Assembly: GCF_039537585.1 (NCBI RefSeq)
Contig: NZ_BAABAU010000004.1
Location: 466,522-530,521 of the forward strand
Direction: 5' to 3'
Origin: Frondihabitans peucedani
GTDB lineage: Bacteria; Actinomycetota; Actinomycetes; Actinomycetales; Microbacteriaceae
Length of the DNA: 64,000 nucleotides
Below the pieces are notes generated by a model, which saw only the letters and a program-made list of their open reading frames with translations, was not told the DNA's origin and did no database searches. Of the stretch, positions 51,673-60,570 are shown one piece after another. The position numbers and the translations under genes are program-made. Within the stretch, counting starts at the first letter, position 1. The number at the start of each line of letters is the position of its first letter.

Positions 51673-51993
51673 ATGTCGCGCCTGATCGAGCAGGTCGTGC
51701 CGGAGCTCGTGCCTGAGCTGGTGCCGACGGCGGCCGAGGTCGAGGCTGTCCTCGACGAGGCGGAGGCGATCCTGCTGCAGGCCGAGGGGGCAGGCGCGGG
51801 CGGCGGCCGCGACGGGCTGACGGGTGTGGTCGCGCAGGATCCTGCGGGCACCCGATCGGCCACGACGGCCACCGCCTGCCTCCCGCTCTCCGGCCCGTGG
51901 CGCTCGTCCGCTCGCACGCCGGCAGGGCTCTCTGATCGCGGCGGGCGGTACCGCAGCGACGCCTTCCCGTGGGCGCGATCACCCCCGTCCTGA
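51673..51993 (+). CDS. Hypothetical 106-aa protein after hsp20
   Basis: ATG 51673, 15 bp behind hsp20. The first 50 codons have strongly G+C-biased third positions and encode a helix with acidic residues (EVEAVLDEAEAILLQ); the second half is Gly/Arg/Ser-rich. No recognised family. Could be an Hsp20-linked small protein; the far end is less certain. Confidence 0.5.
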   Translation: MSRLIEQVVPELVPELVPTAAEVEAVLDEAEAILLQAEGAGAGGGRDGLTGVVAQDPAGTRSATTATACLPLSGPWRSSARTPAGLSDRGGRYRSDAFPWARSPPS

Positions 51994-52155
51994 GGGTCGT
52001 GGCCCTTGTTCTGGGGGTCACGACACGCGCGTCCGCACTTTGGAGGACACGTACAGTTGCATCACGACCGAGCATCCGGTCCGGATGGCGCCCGAATCGC
52101 CATCCGGATCGGCGGTCCGCATCACAGCCCCTTTCCCCGAGGGGGTGCGACTCGA

Positions 52156-52189
52156 CCCGACGACTCGGCTGCCCTGCCGAGTCGTCGGG
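52156..52189. terminator. 14-bp perfect hairpin
   Basis: CCCGACGACTCGGC (52156-52169) and its complement (52176-52189) around a 6-base loop. Lies in the 264-bp gap between the 51673 and 52258 genes. No T-run; it could also be a leader hairpin of the 52258 gene. I see nothing else in this gap. Confidence 0.5.
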
Positions 52190-52257
52190 CGGTTGAACTC
52201 GGCGACGGCACCGCGGGTGCCTGTCGATAAGTCGGGGCACCAGAAAGCAGTCTCGCC

Positions 52258-52659
52258 GTGATCACCACGAACCGCCGCTACGCCCGTCTCGTCCACGAGC
52301 TCTTCGCCCAGGCTCCCGCCCTGCGCCCCCGCGTCCTGTCGCTCTCCCGCTCCGAGGCCGACCGCTGGGGCTCGCCGCGCCGGGTCGTCACGGCCACTCT
52401 CGGAGCCGACCTCGTCGGTGTCATCTGGTTCGAGAACCAGGTCTGGCACACGGGCCGCGTCAACCTCGAGGACGGCGTCGCCACCCTCTCGCCGACCCGC
52501 GTCCACGCTGCCACGGTCGACCCGGTCAACGCGCTCTTCCGTCTCGCGTCGGGCGAGTCTTCCGTCGGTGCGCGCGACTCCACCACCGAATCGGCTGTCG
52601 CCGCCTTTCCCACGACGCGCCGTCGTCCTGCCGGTCTGGCCGGGGCGTTCGCGGCCTGA
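52258..52659 (+). CDS. Hypothetical protein, 133 aa
   Basis: GTG 52258 with AGAAAG upstream. Opens MITTNRRYARLVHELFAQAP; middle is beta-rich (VVTATLGADLVGVIWFENQVWHTGRV, VATLSPTRVHAATVDPVNALFRL); the tail is Ala/Arg-rich. No membrane segment. Not recognised. Convergent with the TetR gene at 52678. Confidence 0.65.
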   Translation: MITTNRRYARLVHELFAQAPALRPRVLSLSRSEADRWGSPRRVVTATLGADLVGVIWFENQVWHTGRVNLEDGVATLSPTRVHAATVDPVNALFRLASGESSVGARDSTTESAVAAFPTTRRRPAGLAGAFAA

Positions 52660-52677
52660 TCCGACCCGACCCCTGTC

Positions 52678-53262
52678 CTACTCGAGGCCGGCGTCGCGAC
52701 GGACCAGCGCCCGGGCGCAGCCGACGACGCCGTCCACGATCTCATCGCGGGTCCGCTCCTCCGCGCGCACGAGCACCGCGATCAGGTCGGCCCTCGTCGC
52801 GGCGAGGAGGACGTGCGCGGCGATGCCCGCATCGCCGCTGAAGCGCAGCTCCGTCAGGAGTGACGCGACGACCGCGTGGGTGGCCCGGTAGCCCTCGGCC
52901 GCGTAGGGGCTCGACGTGCCGCTCTCGTGCGCGAGGCTGAGAGCCACCGTCTCGATCTTCACGTCCACGATCGCCGCCAGCACGGCGCAGAGCCTCTCTG
53001 CCGGAGCAGCCGCGGGGCCGAGCGGCGGCGGGCCGGACTCGATCTCCTGCAACAGAGGCGTCGTCTTTGCCTCGACCAGGGCCCGGACGAGCCCGTCGCG
53101 GTCTCCGAAGCGCCGGAACAGTGTGCCCTTCCCGACGCTGGCCGCCGCCGCGATCTGGTCCATCGACACCTCGGAGGGCGTCGCCGCTCGCTCGAACAGC
53201 GTCCGGGCAGCGTCGAGCACCGCCCTCTCGTTCCTTCGAGCGTCCGACCTCAGCGCTGCCAT
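52678..53262 (-). CDS. TetR-family regulator, divergent from a SnoaL/NmrA operon
   Basis: 194 aa. HTH at about 12-60 (VLDAARTLFERAATPSEVSMDQIAAAASVGKGTLFRRFGDRDGL). C-terminal domain of the YsiA-like type. ATG with AAGGAAGAG. Two CGGAC palindromes in the shared region are its likely operators. Confidence 0.9.
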   Translation of the reverse strand: MAALRSDARRNERAVLDAARTLFERAATPSEVSMDQIAAAASVGKGTLFRRFGDRDGLVRALVEAKTTPLLQEIESGPPPLGPAAAPAERLCAVLAAIVDVKIETVALSLAHESGTSSPYAAEGYRATHAVVASLLTELRFSGDAGIAAHVLLAATRADLIAVLVRAEERTRDEIVDGVVGCARALVRRDAGLE

Positions 53263-53283
53263 CACTCTTCCTTCTTGCTTAAA

Positions 53284-53320
53284 CGGACTAACGGTCCGTA
53301 TGATCCGGACTATCAGTCCG
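53284..53320. promoter_or_regulatory. Two CGGAC palindromic operators
   Basis: CGGAC-TAACG-GTCCG (53284-53298) and CGGACT-ATC-AGTCCG (53306-53320), centres 22 bp apart (two helical turns). They lie between the TetR gene and the divergent operon. The ATG at 53300 falls between them, so it is not the start of the downstream gene. Confidence 0.8.
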
Positions 53321-53341
53321 ATCGTAGAAGGGATCACCGCG

Positions 53342-53758
53342 TTGACCGAAGACCCGATCTCCGACCTCGAGGACGCTCTCCGCGCCTTCGCCGGCGGCGA
53401 CGTCGAACGCTGGCTCGACGCATGCACCGACGACGTCGAGTTCGCCTTCCCGTTCGCCCCGGCGGGCCGGCCACGACTGCTCCGAGGACGCACCGAGGTG
53501 GGCGGCTACCTCCGCAGTGTCCTCGCGGCCGCTTCGGCACGCACCGTCCGCTCCCTCACCGTGCTCCGGACCGACGACCCCGACGTCGTGGTGATCGAGC
53601 TCACCGTGCGCGCACGCCATCCGGACCCGGCCGGCTCGTCCGTCGTCCGCGAAACGTCGTCCATCGCCGTCGTCGGGCTCCGAGAGGGCCGGGTGAGCTC
53701 CTACCGCGACTACTGGAACCCCCAGGGCGGCAGGATCGTCACGGAGGCGGACGCGTGA
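53342..53758 (+). CDS. SnoaL/NTF2-like protein
   Basis: 138 aa. TTG 53342 with AAGGGA 8 bases before is preferred to ATG 53300, which lies in the operator region. NTF2-like barrel: DLEDALRAFAGGDVERWLDACTDDVEFAFPF, GRTEVGGYLRSVL, and SYRDYWNPQ. Could be an isomerase/cyclase or a binding fold. TGA overlaps the GTG of the NmrA-like gene. Confidence 0.82.
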   Translation: MTEDPISDLEDALRAFAGGDVERWLDACTDDVEFAFPFAPAGRPRLLRGRTEVGGYLRSVLAAASARTVRSLTVLRTDDPDVVVIELTVRARHPDPAGSSVVRETSSIAVVGLREGRVSSYRDYWNPQGGRIVTEADA

Positions 53759-54606
53759 CGGGGGTGCGGAGGGTGCTCGTCACGGGAGGAACCGGGACGA
53801 CGGGCTCGCGCGTCGCGCGACTCCTCGTCGCGCAGGGCGTGACTCCGGTCGTCGCGAGCCGGAGTGGCGGCGGCGGGGGTTCCGGAGCGGAGACGGCCGC
53901 CTTCGACTGGAGCGACGAGGCGTCGACGATCCGAGTGCTCGAGCAGTCGCGCCCCGACGCCGTGTATCTGGTCGCACCGGCACGTGATCCTGAGCCCGTC
54001 GACGCGATGCGGCCGCTCCTCGCAGCCGCGAGGGGGCTCGGAGTCCGGCGCGCGGTGCTGCTCGGAGCCAAGCCCGTGTCCGCGGGCGACCCGGGCCTCG
54101 GTGCGGTCTACGACGTGGTCCGGGACTCGTTCGACGAGGCGGTGATCCTGCGCCCCACCTGGTTCCAACAGGACTTCGTCGCCGCGCACTACCTCGCTGC
54201 GATGGTCCGCGAGGGGGTGCTCCGGACGGCTTCGCTGAGCGGCAGGATCGCGTACATCGACGCGGACGACGTCGCGGCCGTCGCGGCGGCCGCCCTCACG
54301 GCGGAGGTGCCGCTCGCGGGCGAGCTGCTCCTCACCGGCCCGGAGGCGCTCTCGGGGGAGGAGACGGCCGCGATTCTGAGCCGGGAGCTGGGCCGCAGGA
54401 TCGACGCCGAGCACGTCTCGGAGACGGCGCTCTCCGACGCTCTCGCTCGCACCCTGCCCCCGGCCCTCGCCGCAGCGCTGGCTCACGCCGACGCGACGTA
54501 CACGGACACCGAGCCCACCGATGTCGTCGAACGCATCACCGGCAGGCTGCCTTTGTCGCTGGCCCGCTTCGTGCACGAAGCCCACTCCTCCGGGGTTCTT
54601 GACTGA
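53755..54606 (+). CDS. NmrA-like NAD(P)-binding protein
   Basis: 283 aa, GTG start coupled by 4 nt to the SnoaL gene. Rossmann motif VTGGTGTTGSRVARLLVAQG, then SRPDAVYLVAPA and FQQDFVAAHYLAAM typical of the NmrA/QOR2 group. Probably quinone or redox related. Last codons overlap a TetR-type operator palindrome. Confidence 0.88.
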   Translation: MTGVRRVLVTGGTGTTGSRVARLLVAQGVTPVVASRSGGGGGSGAETAAFDWSDEASTIRVLEQSRPDAVYLVAPARDPEPVDAMRPLLAAARGLGVRRAVLLGAKPVSAGDPGLGAVYDVVRDSFDEAVILRPTWFQQDFVAAHYLAAMVREGVLRTASLSGRIAYIDADDVAAVAAAALTAEVPLAGELLLTGPEALSGEETAAILSRELGRRIDAEHVSETALSDALARTLPPALAAALAHADATYTDTEPTDVVERITGRLPLSLARFVHEAHSSGVLD

Positions 54607-54643
54607 TCAGTCAAACGCGTCTAGCATTCAAGACTGATCAGTC
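54599..54643. promoter_or_regulatory. TTGACTGATCAGTCAA operators before an SDR-TetR operon
   Basis: A perfect 16-bp palindrome TTGACTGATCAGTCAA (54599-54614) and a second copy with core GACTGATCAGTC (54632-54643), centres about 31 bp apart. They lie upstream of the SDR whose operon contains the next TetR gene. The first one also contains the stop codon of the preceding gene. Confidence 0.8.
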
Positions 54644-54665
54644 AAGAACAAGGATGGAGCAGATC

Positions 54666-55412
54666 ATGTGTGGAGCACTCGAGGGCCGTACGGCCCTGGT
54701 CACAGGTGGCACGTCGGGCATAGGACTCGCCGTCGTCCGGCGTCTCGTCGAAGAGGGAGCGCACGTCATCGTCACAGGACGACGCCAGTCGCAGCTCGAC
54801 CAGGTCGCCGAAGAGCTCGGCGACCGGGTGACCGCGGTACGGGCAGACGCCTCCGAACCGGACGACGTCGCAGCGCTCTTCGATGTGGTCGCCGCGCGAG
54901 GTGCCGGGCTGGACGCCGTGCACGTCAACGCAGGACTCGGCGAGTTCAAGGCCCTGTCCGACGTCACGGCCGCCGACATCGACACGGCGTTCGCCACGAA
55001 CGTCCGAGGAACCACCCTGACGGTCTCAGGCGCCGTCCCGTTCCTGAATGAAGGTGCCGCGATCGTCGTCACGGGCTCTACGGCGGCATCGGGCACTGAG
55101 CGCGACTTCGGCCTCTACGGGGGCTCGAAGGCGGCGGTGGCGGCCATGACCCGGACCTGGGCGGCCGAACTCGCTCCCCGGCGCGTGCGGATCAACACCG
55201 TCGTCCCCGGCCCGACGGAGACGCCCGGCCTCAAGGGCCTCGCGCCCGGCTCGGAAGACGCACTCCTGGAGCAGATCGCGAGCGGAATGCCGCTCGGCCG
55301 CCTGCTCCGCCCGGACGAGGTCGCCGCCGCGGTGCTTTTCCTGGTCTCGGATCAGAGCTCGGGCATGACCGGCAGCGAGGTCTTCGTCGACGGGGGCGCT
55401 TCGATCGCCTGA
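54666..55412 (+). CDS. Short-chain dehydrogenase/reductase
   Basis: 248 aa, ATG 54666 with GGAG 6 bases before it (54654 ATG has none at the right spacing). Cofactor site VTGGTSGIGLAVVRRL, VNAGLG, Ser in VTGSTAA and YGGSK, plus the C-terminal VFVDGGASI ending usual for classical SDRs such as FabG-like enzymes. Paired with the TetR gene downstream. Confidence 0.92.
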   Translation: MCGALEGRTALVTGGTSGIGLAVVRRLVEEGAHVIVTGRRQSQLDQVAEELGDRVTAVRADASEPDDVAALFDVVAARGAGLDAVHVNAGLGEFKALSDVTAADIDTAFATNVRGTTLTVSGAVPFLNEGAAIVVTGSTAASGTERDFGLYGGSKAAVAAMTRTWAAELAPRRVRINTVVPGPTETPGLKGLAPGSEDALLEQIASGMPLGRLLRPDEVAAAVLFLVSDQSSGMTGSEVFVDGGASIA

Positions 55413-55472
55413 GGATTGAGGCCCGTCCGTCACAATGGACTCGGATCGACAGACCGCAGGGAAGGGAGTCGC

Positions 55473-56102
55473 GTGCCGAGACCTCGCACCTTCGACGAAC
55501 GAGACGTCGTCGCGAGGGCCGGGCGGGCCTTCGCCGTCTCAGGTTACGCCGGCACCTCGCTCGACGATCTCCTGTCCGCGACCGGGCTGGCACGGCAGAG
55601 CCTCTACAACGCGTTCGGAGGCAAGAGAGAGCTATTCCTCCGCGCCTTCCTCAGCGATACCGCGGAGGCGGTCCAGACGGTCGAGGCCATCCGTCACGGC
55701 ACCGACAGTCCGATCGGTCGGATCCGTGCGCACCTCGTCCGCACCGCTGTCGAGCACGGCTCCGGTCAGGCGCTGCCGTCCCTCTTCACCAAGGCCGCAG
55801 TGGAGCTGTCCGCGAGCGACCCGGCGGTGGCGACGGCGGTCGCGCAGGCCTTCTCCGCCCAGCAGGCCCACTACGCCGCGTGCATCCTGGAGGCCCAGTC
55901 GGCGGGCGAGGTCGACTCGGGCGCCGACGCCGAGGCGCTCGGAGCCTTCTTCTGCGCGCTGATCGAGGGCATGACGATGCTAGGTGGCTCGGGCGTCTCC
56001 CGAGCCGCTCTGAGCAGCATGGCGCTCACCGGCCTGGCTGCCATCCCCCTGACTGAGACGGGGCGGCAGAACCTCGGCACCCAGGACGGCGAGTGGGCGT
56101 GA
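55473..56102 (+). CDS. TetR-family regulator
   Basis: 209 aa, GTG start with AAGGGA. HTH at about 10-55 (FDERDVVARAGRAFAVSGYAGTSLDDLLSATGLARQSLYNAFGGK). 60 bp after the SDR gene, same strand. It probably represses the SDR-TetR operon via the TTGACTGATCAGTCAA sites. Confidence 0.9.
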   Translation: MPRPRTFDERDVVARAGRAFAVSGYAGTSLDDLLSATGLARQSLYNAFGGKRELFLRAFLSDTAEAVQTVEAIRHGTDSPIGRIRAHLVRTAVEHGSGQALPSLFTKAAVELSASDPAVATAVAQAFSAQQAHYAACILEAQSAGEVDSGADAEALGAFFCALIEGMTMLGGSGVSRAALSSMALTGLAAIPLTETGRQNLGTQDGEWA

Positions 56103-56207
56103 CCGCTGCGATCGCCGGACCACCCGCCGCGATCCGCACGGCCCGTACTAGGTTCAGCACAGCGAGAAGACCCGAATCCTCCTCGCGTTCGCCACCCAGG
56201 AGACCCG

Positions 56208-56759
56208 ATGAACGACTTCCGCCCGCGACTCCAGAGCTCCTCCCTCGGAGTCCTGTTCGCCTTCCTCACCGTGCTCTACTTCATCGGCACCTACGGGTTC
56301 TCGCTCCTGGCTCACGATGCGCGACTCACCGTGCAGGACGCCCTCATCCGACTGGTATCGGCTGCCGTCTTCGGCGGTCTCATGACTGCGGTGTCTGCCA
56401 GGCAGCGCCGCCGCAGCGGGGGCGCCGAGAACGTCACCAGGATCAACCGGGCCCTCAAGACCGGCGTCGTCCCCGAAGACGCCGAACCCTCGATCTGGGT
56501 CTCCACGCTCGAGCGGCGGCGGCGGCAGAACCGGCAGGCTCGGTGGCTGAACCCGCTCGTGTTCGGTCTTTTCACCCTCCTGGGCGTCTACCTCTTCGCT
56601 CAGGAGCCGGGCGACCCGGTCGCGTGGATCCTCCTCGCCCTCTTCCTCGCGATGACGATCGTCTCGGTCGTCCTCGTCCCGCGGACGCTCCGGAGGATCG
56701 AGGCGCTCCTCGCGCAGCTCGAGAGCCGGCCGTCCGCCGGGCCGGGTCTCGTCGAGTGA
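56208..56759 (+). CDS. Hypothetical four-helix membrane protein
   Basis: 183 aa. Helices at about 13-32, 45-63, 112-128 and 135-155, with a charged cytosolic segment between 2 and 3 (RQRRRSGGAENVTRINRALK). TGA overlaps the GTG of the next gene. Two membrane proteins coupled like this may form a complex. No recognised family. Confidence 0.8.
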   Translation: MNDFRPRLQSSSLGVLFAFLTVLYFIGTYGFSLLAHDARLTVQDALIRLVSAAVFGGLMTAVSARQRRRSGGAENVTRINRALKTGVVPEDAEPSIWVSTLERRRRQNRQARWLNPLVFGLFTLLGVYLFAQEPGDPVAWILLALFLAMTIVSVVLVPRTLRRIEALLAQLESRPSAGPGLVE

Positions 56760-57340
56760 CCGAGGCGGAGCTCCCTCGGGCTACAAACCGGCACCTGTGG
56801 TGGCGCACGTCCTGGGCGGTCGGCATCGGCGCCGTCGTCGGCGGGGTGCTGACGATCCTGCTCATCCATCGCCACCCGCCGACTGTCCTCAGCGTGGTGG
56901 CGGGGGTGCTGACCGTCGGCGGGTACGCCGGTTTCTTCGCGATGTACCCCTCCAACGTGATCCGGGCCGACGAACTCCGCGTCCCTCTCGCGGGCAGGGA
57001 TCGAACGACCCGACGGGCGATTCGGCGCGCGGTCTTCGCCCCTCAGGGGAAGACCGACCCGGCGCTCACCGCCGACGACCATCGACGGGCGGTGGAGTAC
57101 GCCGATGCCTTCTGGCTGAACCAGCCCGTCCTCCTGGTGCACTCGCAGCTGCTCCTGGTCGGCGTGATCGGAACACAGCTCCTGCCCTCGTTCGGCGCTG
57201 ACTCGTGGGACGTGTGGTTCCGCGTGATCTCGTTCACGATCCTGCCGGCCCTGATCGTCGCGGCATCGATCGTGGGGATCCTCCGCATCCGACGTGCCGC
57301 CGCGTTCTCACGGACACAGCGAGCCGCGACGACGCTTTAG
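56756..57340 (+). CDS. Hypothetical membrane protein coupled to the 56208 gene
   Basis: 194 aa, GTG start. Helices at about 20-38, 47-64, 125-145 and 152-175. A basic loop holds RTTRRAIRRAVFAPQG and DPALTADDHRRAVEYA. No signature found. Stop is 9 bp from the convergent NmrA-like gene's stop. Confidence 0.78.
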   Translation: MTEAELPRATNRHLWWRTSWAVGIGAVVGGVLTILLIHRHPPTVLSVVAGVLTVGGYAGFFAMYPSNVIRADELRVPLAGRDRTTRRAIRRAVFAPQGKTDPALTADDHRRAVEYADAFWLNQPVLLVHSQLLLVGVIGTQLLPSFGADSWDVWFRVISFTILPALIVAASIVGILRIRRAAAFSRTQRAATTL

Positions 57341-57349
57341 CCGCACGAC

Positions 57350-58012
57350 CTACGCCGCCGACCCGCCTCGCGCGTACGAGCTGACATCGCAGGTGTGGAC
57401 GGCCGCAGGATCGGAGAGCAGCCCATAGCCGTAGGCGGCGCAGTCGCCGAAGGTGGCGATGCTCGGACTCCTCGACGACCTCTCGAGCGCCCCCTTCGAC
57501 GGCCCGTCCGACCCGATGCCGGCGCGGTGCACGACCCAGGCCAGGTCGTCCGCCTCGTCCGTGAGGTAGCGCATGACCGCCTCGTTGTCCCGGTGCTGTC
57601 CGAGGTAGCTGCGAGCGATGGTGCTCCGCACCGCGCGGAGCCCGACCGGCAGAGCACGGTCGGGTGGTGCGCTCAGGGCGCCCGCCTGGTAGAGCAGCCG
57701 GGTCGCTCCCTGCCGACGCATCGCGGGGACGAGACGCTGTACGAACTCGGTGTTGACCTTCCGATCCTGCTGCGCCCTGGCGTCGCCGAGCAGGCAGACC
57801 ACGGCGTCGACGCCCTCGAGGAGCGAGTCGAGGTCGAGGTCGTCCGTGATGGAGCCCTCGACGGCCTCGACCCGGGCACGCGCATCGCCGAGCTTCGCCG
57901 GCGTCCGGGCGAGGACCCGCACGCGGTGCCCGTCGCGGAGCGGATGCTGGATGAAGTGCCGGCCGGTCTGCCCGGTCGCACCGAAGACCAGGATCGTCTC
58001 GCTCGGGCTCAC
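57350..58012 (-). CDS. NAD(P)H-binding (NmrA/SDR-a) protein
   Basis: 220 aa, GTG start coupled by 4 nt to the alcohol-dehydrogenase-like gene. LVFGATGQTGRHFIQHPL cofactor site, RVRVLARTP and AVVCLLGDAR. Second gene of a redox operon that faces a TetR gene upstream. Substrate unknown. Confidence 0.88.
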   Translation of the reverse strand: MSPSETILVFGATGQTGRHFIQHPLRDGHRVRVLARTPAKLGDARARVEAVEGSITDDLDLDSLLEGVDAVVCLLGDARAQQDRKVNTEFVQRLVPAMRRQGATRLLYQAGALSAPPDRALPVGLRAVRSTIARSYLGQHRDNEAVMRYLTDEADDLAWVVHRAGIGSDGPSKGALERSSRSPSIATFGDCAAYGYGLLSDPAAVHTCDVSSYARGGSAA

Positions 58013-59121
58013 GATGCGTCCTCCGCCTCGAGGCGCACGACGAGCTTCGCGCCGGAGACACCGCCGCGGAGGCGCTCGATCGCCGACGGGAGCGCCCCCA
58101 GCCCGGTGCCCACTACCTCCGGCGACGGTGCGGGCACGAAGGTCCGGTCGGCGAGCGCGGCGGGGAGGTAGCGCTGGAAGACGGCGGGGCCGACCGGTGA
58201 GGTCATGACGCTGCTCCCCCAGATGGTCGTGACGTGCAGACCGCGGATCCTGGCCAGGACCGCCCGCGCCTTCGTCAGCGGATCGGGATAGACCGACGCG
58301 ATACGGCGTGAGCCCCGGGTGTGCCGAGCGATGCGCAGGCAGTGGGTGAGGGATCCTGCGCCGATCGCGATCGTCCCGGCGAGCCTCCGGGTGCCTATCA
58401 GCCGCGCGATCTCGCGATCGACGTCGGCGCCGCGGTAGTCGACGACCTCCTCCGCGCCGAGGGACCGGACGAGGTCGTGGTTGCGGGGTGAAGCGGTGGC
58501 GATCACGGCGAAGCCGCTGGCCCGGGCGAGCTGGACCGCGTTGCAGCCGACGCTGCTGGAGGCGCCCCAGATCAGCACGACGTCCTGCTGGTCGTCCGGC
58601 CCGGCCTGCTGCGCTGCGGAGACCCCGGTCGGCAGCGGCGACGGCAGCAGCGACGGCAGCGACAGCGCCAGCTGGTCGACCTCGTACAGCCCGGCGGCGG
58701 CCGTCGCGAGTCCCAGGGGCAGGACCGCGGCCTCCTCGGCGCTCACGCTCGCGGGCAGGACGCTGCACACCTGCTCGGCCACCGCGACGTAGGCCTGGAA
58801 CGCACCCTCGGACGAGCTGTCGGTCTGATCGAAGCCGTTCGCGAAGCCGAGAACCCGGTCGCCGGGGTGGAGGGTGGTGACGTCGCGGCCGATCTCCGTG
58901 ACGACACCGGCGAGGTCGCTGCCGATGACCGCCGGGTAGCGGAGCCTCGGCGTCGCGACCCGGCGCAGGATCCCGGTGATCGCGTCCGCCGGGTTCACGG
59001 CGAGCGCCTCGACGCGGACGACCACCTCGTCGGGCTTCGGGACCGGACGCGGCGCCGGGCCGACCTCGAGGGGTCCGTTCGGTGCGCGCAGCCACAGCGC
59101 CTGATTCGTGCTCTCGGGCAT
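58009..59121 (-). CDS. Medium-chain dehydrogenase/reductase, quinone-oxidoreductase-like (zinc-free)
   Basis: 370 aa. N-lobe PAVIGSDLAGVVTEIGRDVTTLHPGDRVLGFANG, Rossmann domain with WGASSSVGCNAVQLARASGFAVIATASPRNHDLVRSLGAEEVVDYRG. No cysteine ligands for zinc are seen, so it is the QOR-type. ATG 59121 with GAGGA upstream rather than ATG 59145. First gene of an operon divergent from a TetR gene with a clear operator pair. Confidence 0.9.
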   Translation of the reverse strand: MPESTNQALWLRAPNGPLEVGPAPRPVPKPDEVVVRVEALAVNPADAITGILRRVATPRLRYPAVIGSDLAGVVTEIGRDVTTLHPGDRVLGFANGFDQTDSSSEGAFQAYVAVAEQVCSVLPASVSAEEAAVLPLGLATAAAGLYEVDQLALSLPSLLPSPLPTGVSAAQQAGPDDQQDVVLIWGASSSVGCNAVQLARASGFAVIATASPRNHDLVRSLGAEEVVDYRGADVDREIARLIGTRRLAGTIAIGAGSLTHCLRIARHTRGSRRIASVYPDPLTKARAVLARIRGLHVTTIWGSSVMTSPVGPAVFQRYLPAALADRTFVPAPSPEVVGTGLGALPSAIERLRGGVSGAKLVVRLEAEDAS

Positions 59122-59138
59122 GGGTTCCTCTTCTGTTG

Positions 59139-59180
59139 ATGACACTTCGTGTCATGCTACGCCATGTCACGTCGTGTCAT
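59139..59180. promoter_or_regulatory. ATGACAC palindromic operators
   Basis: ATGACAC-TTC-GTGTCAT (59139-59155) is a perfect 17-bp palindrome; ATGTCAC-GTC-GTGTCAT (59164-59180) is the same with one change. Centres 25 bp apart, between the divergent MDR operon and the TetR gene. Confidence 0.8.
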
Positions 59181-59197
59181 GCACCTACGATGGTGAG

Positions 59198-59770
59198 ATG
59201 CGATGGGCACCGGATGCGCGGGGCCGCCTCGAGAGGGCGGCCATCGAGCTGTTCGCCGAGCAGGGCTACGCGGCGACGACCGTGCCCCAGATCACCGCTC
59301 GGGCCGGGCTGACCACCCGGACCTTCTTCCGTCACTTCGCCGACAAGCGCGAGGTCGTCTTCGGGGGTGACGAGATCCCCGAGAACGCCGCCCGACTGAT
59401 CCTGGCTGCTCCCTCCGGCCTCGCCCCCATGGCGGTCCTGCGGACGGTCCTGCACCGGGTCTCGGCGGAGTTCTTCGCGAGCGACCGGGCCGAGACCGGG
59501 GCCTGGCGCGCGATGATCCTGGCGAACGACGAGCTCCGCGACCGCGACGCCCGCAAGCGCGCCGACATGGTCCGGGCCTCCCGGGCCGCGTTCCTCGAGC
59601 GGGGTCAGCCCCCGCTGGAGGCCACCGTGCTCGCCGAACTGGGCGTGCTCGCCTTCCAGGTCGCGCTCGACGAGTGGGCCGCCGGGTCGGACGACCGGTC
59701 GATGGACGCGGTCGTCGACGAGGTGCTCGCGACCATCGCCCGCCAGGCGCAGGATCGCGCGGAGCGCTAG
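59198..59770 (+). CDS. TetR-family regulator
   Basis: 190 aa. HTH at about 10-55 (LERAAIELFAEQGYAATTVPQITARAGLTTRTFFRHFADK). Mirrors the pattern of the other TetR circuits in this window: divergent promoter, two palindromes. Likely represses the MDR/NmrA-like operon. Confidence 0.9.
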   Translation: MRWAPDARGRLERAAIELFAEQGYAATTVPQITARAGLTTRTFFRHFADKREVVFGGDEIPENAARLILAAPSGLAPMAVLRTVLHRVSAEFFASDRAETGAWRAMILANDELRDRDARKRADMVRASRAAFLERGQPPLEATVLAELGVLAFQVALDEWAAGSDDRSMDAVVDEVLATIARQAQDRAER

Positions 59771-59872
59771 CCCTCCCCCGCGACGGCGCCGCTGCCGGAG
59801 GAGACTGCTCTGGAGGACGACGCTCCCTGGCGGGGACCGTGCCGTCGTCCTTCGAATCGGAAGGAGCACCTC

Positions 59873-60508
59873 GTGGAGCAGGAGGAGCATCGCATGACTC
59901 CCGACGCGGACTCGGCCGGCCCGGAGCCGACGCCCGATCGCCTGGTCGTCGCCGACGCGGCCGCGTGGCGATCCTGGCTGGACGCCCACGACGACTCCTC
60001 GGACGGCGTCAAGCTGGTTCTCGCCAAGAAGGGCACCACCTCGCCGACCAGCCTCACCTACGCGGAGGCCCTCGAGGAGGCCCTGTGCAGCGGGTGGATC
60101 GACGGTCGCCGCAACGCGATCGACGACGCGACGTTCCAGCAGCACTTCACCCCGCGCCGGAGGGCGTCGCTCTGGTCGCAGCGCAACGTGACGCTCGTCA
60201 CCCGGCTGACCGACGAGGGCAGGATGCGGCCCCGCGGGCAGAGCGAGATCGACCGGGCCCGGGCGGACGGCCGCTGGGAGCGCGCCTACGCGGGTCAGGC
60301 GAGCGTCGAGACGCCCGACGATCTCGCTGCGGCCCTCGCGGCCTCGCCCGCTGCCGCTGACCGGTTCGCGGCCCTGACCTCGGCGGGTCGGTACTCGGCG
60401 ATCCACCCGCTCATCACGGCGGCCGACGAGCGCGTCCGCGCGAACCGGCTGGCGCGGCTCGTCGCGCGCTGGGAGGCGGAGGTGGCTGCTGCTCCCGCTT
60501 CTGACTGA
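59873..60508 (+). CDS. YdeI/OmpD-associated family protein
   Basis: 211 aa. GTG 59873 with AAGGAG 6 bases before; the ATG at 59894 has no such signal. The family signature is clear: KKGTTSPTSLTYAEALEEALCSGWIDGRR, then RRRASLWSQRNV. Family members are linked to stress and antimicrobial-peptide tolerance, but the activity is unknown. Cytosolic. Confidence 0.88.
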   Translation: MEQEEHRMTPDADSAGPEPTPDRLVVADAAAWRSWLDAHDDSSDGVKLVLAKKGTTSPTSLTYAEALEEALCSGWIDGRRNAIDDATFQQHFTPRRRASLWSQRNVTLVTRLTDEGRMRPRGQSEIDRARADGRWERAYAGQASVETPDDLAAALAASPAAADRFAALTSAGRYSAIHPLITAADERVRANRLARLVARWEAEVAAAPASD

Positions 60509-60570
60509 CCCGCAGTCCGTGCACCTCGAAGCCCTAGGGTGACCCCACACCCATCGAATCGAGGAGCCGG

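Noticed and set aside
53300..53302. ATG start for the SnoaL-like gene
   Set aside because: It lies between the two CGGAC operators, where the promoter must be; TTG 53342 has AAGGGA at the right distance.
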